A stretch of 64,000 nt of DNA from Snodgrassella alvi (GCF_002777855.1 NZ_MEIK01000040.1:277089-341088); one strand, 5' to 3'; positions 19,564 through 29,539 are shown, numbered from the stretch's first letter. The notes: a model not told the origin generated them from the letters alone. A program made the numbers and translations.

Positions 19564-19834
19564 CATCCAAACAGCCATCCGTATGCGCCTGCAATCACTG
19601 AATCCGGTACAACTCGAACTGATTGACGACAGCCATCTGCATGCAGGGCATAAAGGTCATCATGGCGGGGGACATTATCGTTTGCTGGTGGTCAGCGATG
19701 CATTCAACGGTTTATCGCGTCTGGCTCGTCAGCGGAAGGTTCATCAGCTACTGAAAGATTTATTCAAAGCTAATACCATCCATGCCCTCAGCATCATGGC
19801 ATGTACAAACAGCGAATATTTAACCAAGCAATAA
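19556..19834 (+). CDS. BolA family protein
   Basis: A 92-residue BolA-like protein. The family partners monothiol glutaredoxins in carrying [2Fe-2S] clusters and affects cell shape and stress responses. The core is present: LIDDSHLHAGH, GGGHYRLLVVSDAFNGLSRLARQRKVHQLL and IHALSIMACT. The histidine in the HYRL strand region is the likely cluster ligand. It begins inside the yciI gene (8-bp overlap). Confidence 0.92.
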   Translation: MTDIQTAIRMRLQSLNPVQLELIDDSHLHAGHKGHHGGGHYRLLVVSDAFNGLSRLARQRKVHQLLKDLFKANTIHALSIMACTNSEYLTKQ

Positions 19835-19868
19835 TCTATTTCTATCCACTTAAATGAGAGAGTTAACC

Positions 19869-20735
19869 ATGAAAAAACAATTAATTGCTGCTGCCATCTT
19901 ACTGGGACTAACCGGTATTGCTACTGCCCAGACGGTTGCGACCGTAAACGGAACCAAAATCGACAGTAAAGAAGTCGATAATCAGGTAGCCGTATTGGTT
20001 CAGGAAAGCCAGAACCAGATTCAGGATACACCCGAATTACGCAAGAGCATCACTGGCCGTCTGGTGACTCGTACCTTACTGATTCAGGCCGCCAAAAAGC
20101 AGAATCTTGATAAAGATCCAGAATACTTGAATGCATTGAATCAGGCAGAAGCGGAAGCTAAACGTCTGGGCGATGATAAAAAACCTGGTTTCAAAGAAGA
20201 ATGGGCTTTCTTTAAAGATAATCTGCTGACTCAGGCTTATCTGGCCAGCGTTGCCAAAAATAACCCTGTAAAACCTGAAGATGTGCGCAATGCCTATAAC
20301 GACATGGTGAAATATTACAGCGGCACTCAGGAAGTTCAGTTAGGTGAAATTCTCACACGTGATGCAGACACGGCCAATAAAGCCATAGCTAAACTAAAAG
20401 AGAAAAAAAGCTTTGCGACCGTAGCCAAAGAGTTCACAATTGATCCGGCCGGCCGTGAAAACGGAGGTATTCCAAAAGGCTATGTTGCCATGAAAGACCT
20501 TCAAGAGAGTGCCACACCCGTTTATAACGCCATTAAAGATTTGAAAAAAGGTCAGTACACTCCTGCTCCGGTACAGGGTAACGGCAACATTTACGCTGTA
20601 TTCTACGTAAACGACAAACGCAACCTAAAACTGCCAACCCAGAAAGAAATGGAACCAATCCTGTCACGCCGTCTGCAAAGTGCCACTCTGGCTCAGGCTA
20701 TTGACCAGCTGTACAAGAATGCAAATATCAAATAA
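19869..20735 (+). CDS. periplasmic parvulin-type peptidyl-prolyl isomerase
   Basis: A 288-residue secreted foldase of the PpiC/SurA/PrsA group. It has a Lys-rich signal peptide ending ATAQ, an N-terminal SurA-like helical chaperone part, and a parvulin domain at about 130-235 (VQLGEILTRD, FATVAKEFTIDPAGRENGGIPKGYV, IYAVFYVND). The frame could start five codons earlier, but the ATG at 19869 gives a proper signal peptide and has GAGAG upstream. It lies 35 bp after bolA and 50 bp before a second related gene, so all five genes may be one transcript. It probably helps outer-membrane or secreted proteins fold. Confidence 0.92.
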   Translation: MKKQLIAAAILLGLTGIATAQTVATVNGTKIDSKEVDNQVAVLVQESQNQIQDTPELRKSITGRLVTRTLLIQAAKKQNLDKDPEYLNALNQAEAEAKRLGDDKKPGFKEEWAFFKDNLLTQAYLASVAKNNPVKPEDVRNAYNDMVKYYSGTQEVQLGEILTRDADTANKAIAKLKEKKSFATVAKEFTIDPAGRENGGIPKGYVAMKDLQESATPVYNAIKDLKKGQYTPAPVQGNGNIYAVFYVNDKRNLKLPTQKEMEPILSRRLQSATLAQAIDQLYKNANIK

Positions 20736-20785
20736 TTATTTTTTCCGACTTTAATAAACGGATCAGATAACAAGGAATTTACGAT

Positions 20786-21544
20786 ATGAAAAAAAGCATT
20801 ACCTGGCTGGCCGGCTTCAGTATCATGGCCGCTGGGCTCGCTTTTGCCGATGCACCCAAAATTGATTCACAGCGCATTAATGTCATGCTAAAACAGTATG
20901 AGCGTCAGATGCAGGCACAGCCGGGTGCACCAGCGCCGAATAAAGCAGAGATTCAGAAAGAAATCACGTTGCGCCTGCAAACGGCCGATATATTGAAAGC
21001 AGAAGCCTTTAAGGCCGGTTTGGATAAACAACCAGACACACAGGCCGCATGGCAAAACATGCAGGCTCAATTCTATGCAGCCCAGTATGTAGACCATCTG
21101 GCTGCCAGCATTGAAGTAAGCGACAGTGATTTGCGCCGGCAATATCAACAGGTGAGTCAGGAAATCAACTTACTGCCCATTGTTTTTCCAAGCGAACAAG
21201 CAGCTGAAGAAGGTTTAAGCAAACTGAAAAAAGGACTGGCTTACGAAACTTTGCTTAAACAGGTAAACCCAGAAGCACCACAAAGCAATTGGATGAACCC
21301 ACAGCAACTGCCTCCTGAATTTGCCCAACTGGCCTCACAACTGAAAAGTGGTCAGATTTCACCTAATGTGATCACGATTGACGGGCATTACATCCTGTTG
21401 AAACTAGCTGGTACGCGTCAGGCGCCTGATGCTCCCGCATTTGACCAGATTAAAGAGCAGCTTCGCAATCAGGCCAAACAGGAAAAAGTATCCCAACAAA
21501 TCAATCAAATTCTGAAAAACAATGGCATTAGCCTAAACAATTAA
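20786..21544 (+). CDS. second periplasmic parvulin-like foldase
   Basis: A 252-residue paralogue of the gene before it. It has a signal peptide ending AFA-DAPK, a helical N-terminal part (INVMLKQYERQMQAQ) and a C-terminal parvulin-like domain (INLLPIVFPSEQAAEEGL, YETLLKQVNP, SNWMNPQQLPPEFAQLASQLKSGQIS, GHYILLKL). The domain is shorter than in the first copy and lacks its GGIPKGYV block, so it may have chaperone activity with weak isomerase activity. That is inference. AAGGAA precedes the start. It is the last gene of the unit, followed by a very strong two-way terminator. Confidence 0.88.
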   Translation: MKKSITWLAGFSIMAAGLAFADAPKIDSQRINVMLKQYERQMQAQPGAPAPNKAEIQKEITLRLQTADILKAEAFKAGLDKQPDTQAAWQNMQAQFYAAQYVDHLAASIEVSDSDLRRQYQQVSQEINLLPIVFPSEQAAEEGLSKLKKGLAYETLLKQVNPEAPQSNWMNPQQLPPEFAQLASQLKSGQISPNVITIDGHYILLKLAGTRQAPDAPAFDQIKEQLRNQAKQEKVSQQINQILKNNGISLNN

Positions 21545-21550
21545 TAGCCT

Positions 21551-21592
21551 GAATATAAAAAACCGGTACTAAAGTACCGGTTTTTTATATTC
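21551..21592. terminator. bidirectional rho-independent terminator
   Basis: A perfect 20-bp stem (21551-21570 with 21573-21592) with a 2-base loop and A/T-rich outer arms. It ends the foldase unit and, on the other strand, the converging GNAT gene. Confidence 0.93.
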
Positions 21593-21628
21593 AGCTCACC
21601 TAAAACACGAGAAAAACTCGCTAGGAAA

Positions 21629-22063
21629 TCATTCCGGCTGATATAGCATATCTACAAAAGGGATACCATCCGTAATATACGGTGCTCCTTGTATTTTAAA
21701 ACCATGCTGTTGATAAAATTTAAGAACCTGACGGCTCGACTCAATTTTAATCGGATACTCTGAATAGTGACTTTGCGCATAATGCAGGATTAATTTAATC
21801 AGCTGGTCTCCTAAGCCGGTACCACGAAAATCAGAGCGGGTGACAAAGCGACTGAATGTAAAATGCACACCAGCTAAATACATTCTGGCATAAGCCAGAA
21901 TTTGCCCGTCTCGTTTATAGTAAACATGTTTGGCCAACACATCCCAGTCATCCAATTCTTGATATATCCGCTGCTGCTCTACCACAAAAGTGTCAATACG
22001 CAATCGTGCAATGCGATAAAAATCTTGTGACGAAAGTTCATCTAATTTTTTGATACACCACAT
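21629..22063 (-). CDS. GNAT N-acetyltransferase, ElaA-like
   Basis: A 144-residue acetyltransferase of the GNAT fold, closest in pattern to ElaA (FYRIARLRIDTFVVEQQRIYQELDDWD at the N-terminus). The acetyl-CoA binding loop is SDFRGTGLGDQLI, a form of the R/QxxGxG/A motif. C-terminal KFYQQHGFKIQGAPYITDGIPFVDM is typical. The substrate is unknown. GAGGAG lies about 12 bases before the ATG, a little far. It stands alone and shares the two-way terminator with the foldase genes. Confidence 0.9.
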   Translation of the reverse strand: MWCIKKLDELSSQDFYRIARLRIDTFVVEQQRIYQELDDWDVLAKHVYYKRDGQILAYARMYLAGVHFTFSRFVTRSDFRGTGLGDQLIKLILHYAQSHYSEYPIKIESSRQVLKFYQQHGFKIQGAPYITDGIPFVDMLYQPE

Positions 22064-22307
22064 AAAACTTTCACACTCCTCTTAACCACAAGACTGATTG
22101 CATTTGTTACTGGTTATTACTAAAATCAAATAGGCATAAATTTAAAACACTGTTTTCTCAAAATATTTTGAAATTACATTATGCCGGCATGTTATGTTTA
22201 CACTTAAAACAAACTCAGTATAAAAACAATAAGACAAATAATCAAATAACAATCTTAATTCTGGCAAAAATAAAATACTGCTATAACCTAACCAATATAT
22301 ACAGAAA

Positions 22308-22338
22308 CGGATTACCCAAACTCAAATAAGGTAATCCG
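22308..22338 (-). terminator. possible terminator of the yceI gene
   Basis: A 9-bp stem (22308-22316 with 22330-22338) 20 bp after the stop codon, without a good T run on the minus strand. Confidence 0.5.
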
Positions 22339-22357
22339 TAGCTAAGATATTGGAAGA

Positions 22358-22936
22358 TTATTGTTTTGCCGCTTCTACCTGAATATTCAGCTTAACATAG
22401 CGACTTGCCGGCATAACCGGCACATACTCATTAATTCCCCATTGAGTACGATCAATTACAGCTTCAAAATCACCACCACAAACTTGTGATTGTGTCATCG
22501 GGCTTTTATAACAATTGAATTTAGTAGCACGCAAAACTACAGGGTGTGTTTGCCCTACCATTGTTAATTGGCCGCGCAAAGCCCTAACTTTTCCATTTTT
22601 ATCGAAAATCCAGTTCTGCGAAACAAATCGCAGTGACGGATATTGTGCCGCATTAAAAAAAGCTTTACTTTGCAGATGTTGAGTAAATTCACTGCGGCCC
22701 GTATCCAGCTTAGCCAGTGGAAGAGTAATATCTACTGCACCGGTTTTAGCTTTCGCATCATATTGCAACTCACCCTCAAGATTATAAAATCCCCCTACAT
22801 TGCTGGAAGTGGCAAAATGATCTAAAGTGAATCGTGCGTTGGTATGCAAGGGATCAAGTTTATAAGTTGCAGCCATTGCTGGGACACTTATACCCAACAA
22901 TGTGGCCATCAAAATACAGGTAAATCGGCTCATCAT
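22358..22936 (-). CDS. yceI: YceI family periplasmic protein
   Basis: A 192-residue secreted lipocalin-like beta-barrel that binds polyprenyl compounds in known homologues. It has a signal peptide ending SVPAMA-ATYK and family blocks YKLDPLHTNARFTLDHFATSSNVGGF, DITLPLAKLDTGRSEFTQHLQSKAFFNAAQYP, LRGQLTMVGQTHPV and DRTQWGINEYVP. Two cysteines (FNCY and QVCGG) could form a disulfide. AAAGGA precedes two adjacent ATG codons. It stands alone. Confidence 0.93.
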   Translation of the reverse strand: MMSRFTCILMATLLGISVPAMAATYKLDPLHTNARFTLDHFATSSNVGGFYNLEGELQYDAKAKTGAVDITLPLAKLDTGRSEFTQHLQSKAFFNAAQYPSLRFVSQNWIFDKNGKVRALRGQLTMVGQTHPVVLRATKFNCYKSPMTQSQVCGGDFEAVIDRTQWGINEYVPVMPASRYVKLNIQVEAAKQ

Positions 22937-23105
22937 TTATTTCCTTTGTCAATTTGTCTAACAGATTAATAGTAGCCTGAATAAACCTACGGACAAATCC
23001 CGCAGAGTAAATATATTTTTTCTTTTAAAGAAACAATTAAACATATTCAGGCATTTTCTTATCCAATATCCCCTCCCTAATGCCTATCCAAAGCTTAAGC
23101 TGCAC

Positions 23106-24419
23106 TCATCTGTCAAACACTGCCATAGATTCAAGATGTGCTGTTTGTGCAAATAGATTCATAATGCCGCCGGCACGGTACTGGTAACCACATTTAACCA
23201 GTAAACCAGCATCACGTGCCAGCGTAGCCGGATCACAGGACACATACACAATCCGCTTAGGCAGAAACCGTTCTTCAAGCTCATTTAAAGCCAATATCAA
23301 AGCTTGAGCGCCTGCCCGCGGCGGGTCGAGCAGCCATTTATGCGCATATCCAAACTTACGTAAACGTTGCCCATTCATTTCAAAAAGATCAGCCTGCTGA
23401 AAATGGGCTAAATGTTTCAGGCCATTATATTGGGCATTGGCAGTGGCACGTCGGCACATGGCAGCCATCCCTTCCACACCCACTACTTCAGCCTGCATCC
23501 GCGCAATCGGTAAACTGAAATTACCCAATCCGCAGAACCAATCTATAATTCTTTCCCCGGCTTGCGGTTGTAGCCATTGTATGGCACGCTGTACCATTAA
23601 AGCATTAGTCAGCTGATTAACCTGAGTAAAATCTTCAGGCTGATAAGGAATCACTACCTGAAATTCAGGGAGATGATAGCTTAGTTTGTACATGTGCTTA
23701 GCAGTCTGCAACGCAGTGGTTCGGCCTGTTTGTAACCACCATTGCCATAGCTTTCCGGTTTGTTGCTGCAATTGCAGCAACAAAGAATCAATCTGTTTGC
23801 GCTGATTTTGGTTAATAGCAGAAGCCTGCAAAGTAAGAGCAATTACTTCATTGCCCTGATGCAGCATCACACCGGCCACACTATGCTCCGGCCAGCTTTG
23901 CAATAATGTTTTAATCGGCTTTAATGCTTCTGACAAAGCTTCCGACAACACCATACATTTATCAATATCTACAATATGATGGCTGTGTCTGGCCTGAAAG
24001 CCCAGTTTCAGACGTCCTTCCTCATACACAGCGCGCAAACGTACCCGTTCACGATAATGCCATGGCAGTCCATATATTGGTGCCATCAGCTCGTCTGGTT
24101 GCACCTTTCCTAAACGCCGCATCTGATTCATCCACGCACGTTGTTTCAGAGCTACCTGAGTTGTAAACTCAATATGCTGGCTGTTACAGCCACCGCACCG
24201 TCCATAGTACACACAAGGTGGCTGTATACGTGCATTAGCAGCGCGCAGCAGTTTGCCAATTTTGCCCTCAGTGTAGGACTTTTTTTCCCGTACCGACTGC
24301 CACTGCACCACCTCACCCGGTAAAGCATATTCAATAAATACAGCCTTACCGTTTACACGGGCAACACCGCGCCCTTCCTGATTCCAGTCAATAATATGTG
24401 CTGTCAACTGTTGTTCCAA
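23106..24419 (-). CDS. rlmD: 23S rRNA (uracil-1939-C5)-methyltransferase
   Basis: An SAM-dependent enzyme that makes 5-methyluridine at U1939 of 23S rRNA. The 437-residue product has an N-terminal TRAM domain (1-60), a [4Fe-4S] cluster site (Cys69, Cys75, Cys78 and a fourth Cys near 155 in DIDKCMVL), an SAM-binding site (DWFCGLGNFSLP) and the catalytic nucleophile Cys395 in YVSCDPATLARD. The start is TTG with GAGGG at a normal distance; no ATG fits. The gene is divergent from the L,D-transpeptidase gene, about 120 bp away. Confidence 0.93.
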   Translation of the reverse strand: MEQQLTAHIIDWNQEGRGVARVNGKAVFIEYALPGEVVQWQSVREKKSYTEGKIGKLLRAANARIQPPCVYYGRCGGCNSQHIEFTTQVALKQRAWMNQMRRLGKVQPDELMAPIYGLPWHYRERVRLRAVYEEGRLKLGFQARHSHHIVDIDKCMVLSEALSEALKPIKTLLQSWPEHSVAGVMLHQGNEVIALTLQASAINQNQRKQIDSLLLQLQQQTGKLWQWWLQTGRTTALQTAKHMYKLSYHLPEFQVVIPYQPEDFTQVNQLTNALMVQRAIQWLQPQAGERIIDWFCGLGNFSLPIARMQAEVVGVEGMAAMCRRATANAQYNGLKHLAHFQQADLFEMNGQRLRKFGYAHKWLLDPPRAGAQALILALNELEERFLPKRIVYVSCDPATLARDAGLLVKCGYQYRAGGIMNLFAQTAHLESMAVFDR

Positions 24420-24536
24420 ACTGAACCCTCAAGCCAGAAAAAGACCGCAAATAATCTTAATTGTGTATATTTTCTCACATCACAGACAAATTACGTTATG
24501 ATTATATTCATATTGCCATACCGGATTTTCAGAATA

Positions 24537-25553
24537 ATGTTGAAACCTATACTTTATGCACTCACCACTTCCATCATATCTGCTAGTGCATATGCTGCCA
24601 TCCCCATGCCAGATTATGCCGTACCTAGTAAGGGGCAGCAGGTCATACTGAATATTCCGCAGCTACGGCTGTTTTTGTTTCAAGATGGCAAGTTAATCAA
24701 AACCTATCCCATAACTGTCGGTAAAGCGAGTACACAAACACCGCTAGGTGAATACAAAATTGGTGCTAAAGTGGCCAATCCCACTTGGAGCGTACCGCGT
24801 AGTATTCAAAAAGAAATGGCGGCCAGTGGAAAAGTGGTACAGAAATCAGTACCGCCCGGCCCCAAAAATCCGCTTGGTCCGGTATTTGTCCGTCTTGGTG
24901 AACCCAGGCTCGGTCTAGGCATTCATGGTACAAATGTACCCAGCAGTGTACCCGGCGTACGAAGTCATGGCTGTGTTCGGCTGCAAAGCCCCAACGCATT
25001 GGATTTTGCTGCAACTGTTCAAAGCGGTGCAGATGCAGCGGTAATCTATCAGCAAGTTTCAGTAAATATCGACGAACAGAACGATATTTGGATTGCGGTT
25101 TACCGAGACCCCTATAACAAACGTAATCTAAACAAAAAACTACTTAATCAGAGTATTAGTTCGTGGGCAAATCAGCATCAGCAACAGGTAGACCAAAAGC
25201 GTCTAGCTGCTGCCTTGATTAAACCGGCCAACACATTAATCTGTCTTACATGTAGTGCCGGCAAAACTAAAGTCAGCGGTGCACTTAGCTCGTTACAGTG
25301 GACTAGTGGTAAAGGTGAGCTGGTTGAACTAAAACACATCAACACTATCAACTCACAACCTAAACAGGAAATTGCTCCAGAAAGCAGCAATGTAGAAGTG
25401 GATGAGGATATGGATGATACATCCAAACAAGACATAACCCCGTTAAATCCCGCCCCCACAGTACCAGAAAAAGTACATCCAGCTCCGGAAAAAAATATTC
25501 CAGTTAACAAAATTCCGGCCTCATCCGATCCGGGATTTGACGCATTGCTATAA
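24537..25553 (+). CDS. L,D-transpeptidase (YkuD domain)
   Basis: A periplasmic enzyme of 338 residues that would form 3-3 peptidoglycan crosslinks or attach proteins to the cell wall. It has a signal peptide to about residue 21. The YkuD domain carries His130 and the catalytic Cys146 in RSHGCVRL, after GKASTQTPLGEYKIG and PLGPVFVRLGEPRLGLGIHGT. The C-terminal 130 residues are low-complexity, acidic and Pro-rich, with a CLTC pair. The reading frame extends 47 codons upstream into rlmD, but only the ATG at 24537 gives a signal peptide. The pattern resembles the ErfK/YbiS/YcfS group; which reaction it performs is not decided by sequence. Confidence 0.92.
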   Translation: MLKPILYALTTSIISASAYAAIPMPDYAVPSKGQQVILNIPQLRLFLFQDGKLIKTYPITVGKASTQTPLGEYKIGAKVANPTWSVPRSIQKEMAASGKVVQKSVPPGPKNPLGPVFVRLGEPRLGLGIHGTNVPSSVPGVRSHGCVRLQSPNALDFAATVQSGADAAVIYQQVSVNIDEQNDIWIAVYRDPYNKRNLNKKLLNQSISSWANQHQQQVDQKRLAAALIKPANTLICLTCSAGKTKVSGALSSLQWTSGKGELVELKHINTINSQPKQEIAPESSNVEVDEDMDDTSKQDITPLNPAPTVPEKVHPAPEKNIPVNKIPASSDPGFDALL

Positions 25554-25583
25554 GATATCAGCAACGAATTAATTGCACAGAAA

Positions 25584-25910
25584 TTAAATTCGTGTCTGAA
25601 AATCGGGCAACAACTGCCACAATGCACTTTTTTCTGCCACCTTTAGCCGCTTAAGCCGAAATTCACATCTGGCTGCCGCGGCTTTATTTATACCCACGCA
25701 CACCAGCCGCATCTGCACTGGAGTATGCATACGCGTATACTTTGCCCCTTTCCCCGAACAATGCGCCCGCCAGCGCAGCAACGGCCGGTATGAGATTCCA
25801 CAGTAATAAGCACCATTATCACAAAGCAGCATATACACCGACCAATCAGCGTGAAACTGTGGCAACGGAGGTAAAGCGGCCAGAATAGAAGCAGATAAAT
25901 ACAATCTCAA
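25584..25910 (-). CDS. GIY-YIG nuclease family protein (UPF0213/YhbQ-like)
   Basis: A 108-residue protein with a single GIY-YIG domain: VYMLLCDNGAYYCGIS, then RWRAHCSGKGAKYTRMHTP and the catalytic Glu in CEFRLKRLK. The second motif reads YYCGI rather than the classic YIG, as is usual in this subfamily. YhbQ has been reported to cut branched or damaged DNA; the physiological role is uncertain. It converges on the L,D-transpeptidase gene, 30 bp away. Confidence 0.87.
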   Translation of the reverse strand: MRLYLSASILAALPPLPQFHADWSVYMLLCDNGAYYCGISYRPLLRWRAHCSGKGAKYTRMHTPVQMRLVCVGINKAAAARCEFRLKRLKVAEKSALWQLLPDFQTRI

Positions 25911-26092
25911 TGCTCAATACATTTAGATACAATAGAGAGTTAAAGATATCTTCAATAAATCTCAGTAGTATTGTGAGTAAAATTAGTTAAATCCATCACA
26001 TTTAAAGCTTAAACATAAGATTTGATCATTATCGTACGAATTAAATATTTCTAACTTACGTGAATTACAGGAAAAAGCAATAAAATCCCATT

Positions 26093-29000
26093 TTAAAAGC
26101 TTACTTGTACCGCTTCATCCCCTAGTAAAGAATACAAGCTATCAAACAAAACAGCTTCTGGCCTAATCAGCCAACTTTTATCTGCGCGTAGCTCGCCATA
26201 AGCTTGTTGGTGGCGGCAGCAAAATTTTAGCGGTACATGCGCCTGTTCTCCGCAATAAGTCTTTAGCAAATCAGCTAGCTTTTGAATTGGCGCATCAGCA
26301 GCAATATATAATTGCAGACTGCGCGCATAACGCGCACTGGCCTGAGCCAAAGTAAATGCATCATCTGCAGTGATACGCAAACCATCACCGCCATTGTATT
26401 CATCTACCGCTACCTTACATTCCATTATCAGCACCTGATCCGCTTTGAGACTGGCGCCGTATTCTTCCAAGGCCTGCCCTGCTACCACCACCTCCTGCTT
26501 ATCAGTGCCGTCTTCCAGCTGCACCACAGCAAACTTACCACGTTTTCCCATAATATAGCGTACACCGGTAACAAATCCGGCTACCTTCTGTTTATTATTG
26601 GATGGTTTTAACGCAGAAAGTTTAGTACCCACCAGTGCACGCACCTTATCAGCATAAGGCTCGAAAGGGTGACCAGAAAAATAAAAGCCCATGGCCTGTT
26701 TTTCTTCTGCCAGCTTCACAGCCAGGGACCATGGCGCCACTTCTTCCATTTGCAAGGGTTCTATCGCATCCTCAACCAGATCAAACAGCCCACCCTGATT
26801 GGCATTGGCTGCCACCTGTTCAGCATTTTCCATAGCCAATCCAATATTGGCCAGCAACTGTGCCCGATTCGGATTCAGTTCATCAAAGGCACCGGCACGC
26901 ACCAGCGCTTCAATAGTGCGACGGTTGATATGCTGGCGGTCAACCCGCTGACAAAAATCAAACAGGTCTGTAAATGGCCCACCTGTTTCACGTGCTCGGA
27001 CAATCGCTTCCACTGCACCCTCACCGGTGCCCTTAATCGCACCCAATGCATAGCGTATCTGTTTTTGATTGTTCGGAGTAAACCGATAAAAAGACTGATT
27101 AATACTGGGCGGCAAAAAGGTAATACCATTTTCAATGCCATCATCGACAAAGATTTTTAGCTGGTCAGTATTGGTCAACTCACTGGACATCGTACCAGCC
27201 AGATATTCCGCCAGATAATGGCATTTCAGCCATGCCGTCTGATACGACACCAGCGCATAAGCGGCCGCATGAGATTTATTGAAACCATAACCAGCGAATT
27301 TTTCCATATAATTGAAAATTTCGTTGGCTGTATCCTTATCAATACCCTTTTCCGCGGCTCCGGCTTCAAAAATGGCGCGATGCTTCACCATTTCCTCAAC
27401 CTTTTTCTTACCCATAGCTCGCCGCAATAAATCGGCGCCACCTAGTGTATACCCCCCGCAGACTTGCGCCGCCTGCATCACCTGCTCCTGATACACCATT
27501 ACACCGTAGGTAGAATTAAGCACCGGTTCCAGATTTGGATGCAAATATTCCACTTTTTCTTCACCGTGCATACGCCGGATAAAGTCCGGAATCAGATCCA
27601 TCGGGCCCGGCCGATACAAGGCCACAAAAGCAATAATTTCCTCAAATTTAGTCGGACGCGCGGTTATCAGCATTTTTTTCATGCCCACCGACTCAAACTG
27701 GAAAACAGCGGTGGTATTACCCTTAGCAAAAATGCTGGCGTAAGTAGCCGCATCATCTAATGGAATATGATTAACATCAACTTTCTGGCCGGTCGTCTCC
27801 AGAATAAATTTTTGCGTCATTTCAATAATGGTTAAATTCCGCAACCCAAGAAAGTCGAATTTCACCAGCCCTATCTGCTCTACATCATCCTTATCAAACA
27901 TGGAAACCGGTGATGCATCTTCACCGCTGGCCTGATAAATCGGGCAGAAGTCAGCAATTTTACCCGGTGCCATTAACACCCCACCGGCATGCATACCCAA
28001 CCCACGCGTCAAATCCTCCAGTTTTAGCGCCAGCGTCATCAGCTCTTCAGCCTCTTCTTCACGCAATAACTGCTGTATCTGTGGTTCTGCTTCCATCGCC
28101 TTAGTTAAACTTAACGGCTTATTGGCCTCCACAGGTATTAGCTTGGATAAACGGTCGCACAGGCCAAACGGCAAATCCAACACCCTTCCCACATCACGTA
28201 CCACCGACTTGGACGACATCGTGCCAAAAGTCACAATCTGACTAACCGCAGGCACACCATATTTATGCCGGACATACTGAATCACACGTCCACGGTTTTC
28301 CTGACAAAAGTCGATATCGAAGTCAGGCATCGATACGCGCTCAGGATTCAGAAAGCGTTCAAAGAGCAAGTTATAGCGCAGCGGATCCAAATCAGTAATC
28401 TTCAGCGAATACGCCACCAGTGAGCCCGCACCAGAACCACGCCCCGGCCCTACCGGACAACCATTCTGTTTAGCCCAATTAATGAAGTCCTGCACAATCA
28501 GAAAATAGCCTGGAAACTGCATCTGAATAATAATACCCAGCTCATAATCCAGCCGCTGCTGATATTCCGGCATTTTCTGAGTCCGCTCAGCCTCATCCGG
28601 ATACAGAAACGCCATACGCTCACTCAACCCTTTATTACTAAGCTGCACCAGCAAATCATCCAGTGTCATTCCTTGTGGTGTCGGAAACAACGGCAGATAG
28701 TGCTCGCCCAGCGTCAGCGTCAAATTACAACTTTGTGCAATTGCTACGGTATTAGTCAGCGCTTCCGGAATATCGGCAAACCGCTCAGCCATTTCCTCAG
28801 GCGTCACAAAATACTGACTCGGAACAAAATCATGCGGGCGCCGTTTATCTGCCAGAACATAGCCACTGGCAATACATACACGGGCTTCATGTGCCTGAAA
28901 GTCTGCTGAATCCATAAACTGCACCGGATGCGTCGCCACCACCGGTATCTGATGTGTAGCAGCCAGCGCAACGCTACCGGCCACCACTGCTTCCCATTCC

Positions 29001-29539
29001 GGCCGTTCAGGCAAACGCTGTACTTCCAGATAAAAACGTTCACCAAACCATTGCTGATATTTAGCACACACCTGCGCAGCCAGCTCCGGCTTCTGCGCCA
29101 GCAAAGCCTGTCCGATTTCACCATACTGCGCCCCAGACAGACAGATCAGACCACTATTATCCCCATCTGCCAGCCATTGCTGGCGGATAACAGGCTGATT
29201 CGGATTGCGGTCTTCCCCCACATAAGCGTCAGTCAATAACTGATTCAAACGCAGATAACCATCATGATTCTTTACCACCAGCATCAGACGAAAAGGTTTA
29301 TCCGGCTGCTCTGGATTTTCCACCCGCACATCCACTGCCATAATGGGCTTAATACCCGCATTGCGGCAGGCCTTGTAAAATTTCACCATGCCGAACACAT
29401 TCATCAGATCACTGATACCGAGTGCCGGCAAACCGAGCTCACTGGCACGTTTTACCGCTTCTTTAATCCGAACAATGCCATCTTCAATAGAAAATTCGGT
29501 ATGTAGCCGCAACGGAATATAAGGAGAATTGTCAGACAT
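26093..29539 (-). CDS. dnaE: DNA polymerase III alpha subunit
   Basis: The replicative polymerase subunit. From the ATG at 29539 it has 1148 residues, normal for the proteobacterial DnaE1 type. The PHP domain is at the N-terminus (PLRLHTEFSIEDG), then the polymerase palm with PGRGSGAGSLVAY and the catalytic aspartates in MPDFDIDFCQ, the finger region with LRRAMGKKK and GYGFNKSHAAAYA, then helix-hairpin-helix, OB fold and C-terminal tau-binding parts. A GTG four codons upstream is in frame but less likely. It is transcribed alone; a spacer of about 500 bp lies upstream. Confidence 0.97.
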   Translation of the reverse strand: MSDNSPYIPLRLHTEFSIEDGIVRIKEAVKRASELGLPALGISDLMNVFGMVKFYKACRNAGIKPIMAVDVRVENPEQPDKPFRLMLVVKNHDGYLRLNQLLTDAYVGEDRNPNQPVIRQQWLADGDNSGLICLSGAQYGEIGQALLAQKPELAAQVCAKYQQWFGERFYLEVQRLPERPEWEAVVAGSVALAATHQIPVVATHPVQFMDSADFQAHEARVCIASGYVLADKRRPHDFVPSQYFVTPEEMAERFADIPEALTNTVAIAQSCNLTLTLGEHYLPLFPTPQGMTLDDLLVQLSNKGLSERMAFLYPDEAERTQKMPEYQQRLDYELGIIIQMQFPGYFLIVQDFINWAKQNGCPVGPGRGSGAGSLVAYSLKITDLDPLRYNLLFERFLNPERVSMPDFDIDFCQENRGRVIQYVRHKYGVPAVSQIVTFGTMSSKSVVRDVGRVLDLPFGLCDRLSKLIPVEANKPLSLTKAMEAEPQIQQLLREEEAEELMTLALKLEDLTRGLGMHAGGVLMAPGKIADFCPIYQASGEDASPVSMFDKDDVEQIGLVKFDFLGLRNLTIIEMTQKFILETTGQKVDVNHIPLDDAATYASIFAKGNTTAVFQFESVGMKKMLITARPTKFEEIIAFVALYRPGPMDLIPDFIRRMHGEEKVEYLHPNLEPVLNSTYGVMVYQEQVMQAAQVCGGYTLGGADLLRRAMGKKKVEEMVKHRAIFEAGAAEKGIDKDTANEIFNYMEKFAGYGFNKSHAAAYALVSYQTAWLKCHYLAEYLAGTMSSELTNTDQLKIFVDDGIENGITFLPPSINQSFYRFTPNNQKQIRYALGAIKGTGEGAVEAIVRARETGGPFTDLFDFCQRVDRQHINRRTIEALVRAGAFDELNPNRAQLLANIGLAMENAEQVAANANQGGLFDLVEDAIEPLQMEEVAPWSLAVKLAEEKQAMGFYFSGHPFEPYADKVRALVGTKLSALKPSNNKQKVAGFVTGVRYIMGKRGKFAVVQLEDGTDKQEVVVAGQALEEYGASLKADQVLIMECKVAVDEYNGGDGLRITADDAFTLAQASARYARSLQLYIAADAPIQKLADLLKTYCGEQAHVPLKFCCRHQQAYGELRADKSWLIRPEAVLFDSLYSLLGDEAVQVSF

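Noticed and set aside
24396..24536. 47-codon upstream extension of the L,D-transpeptidase
   Set aside because: It overlaps the rlmD start and hides the signal peptide; the ATG at 24537 fits better.
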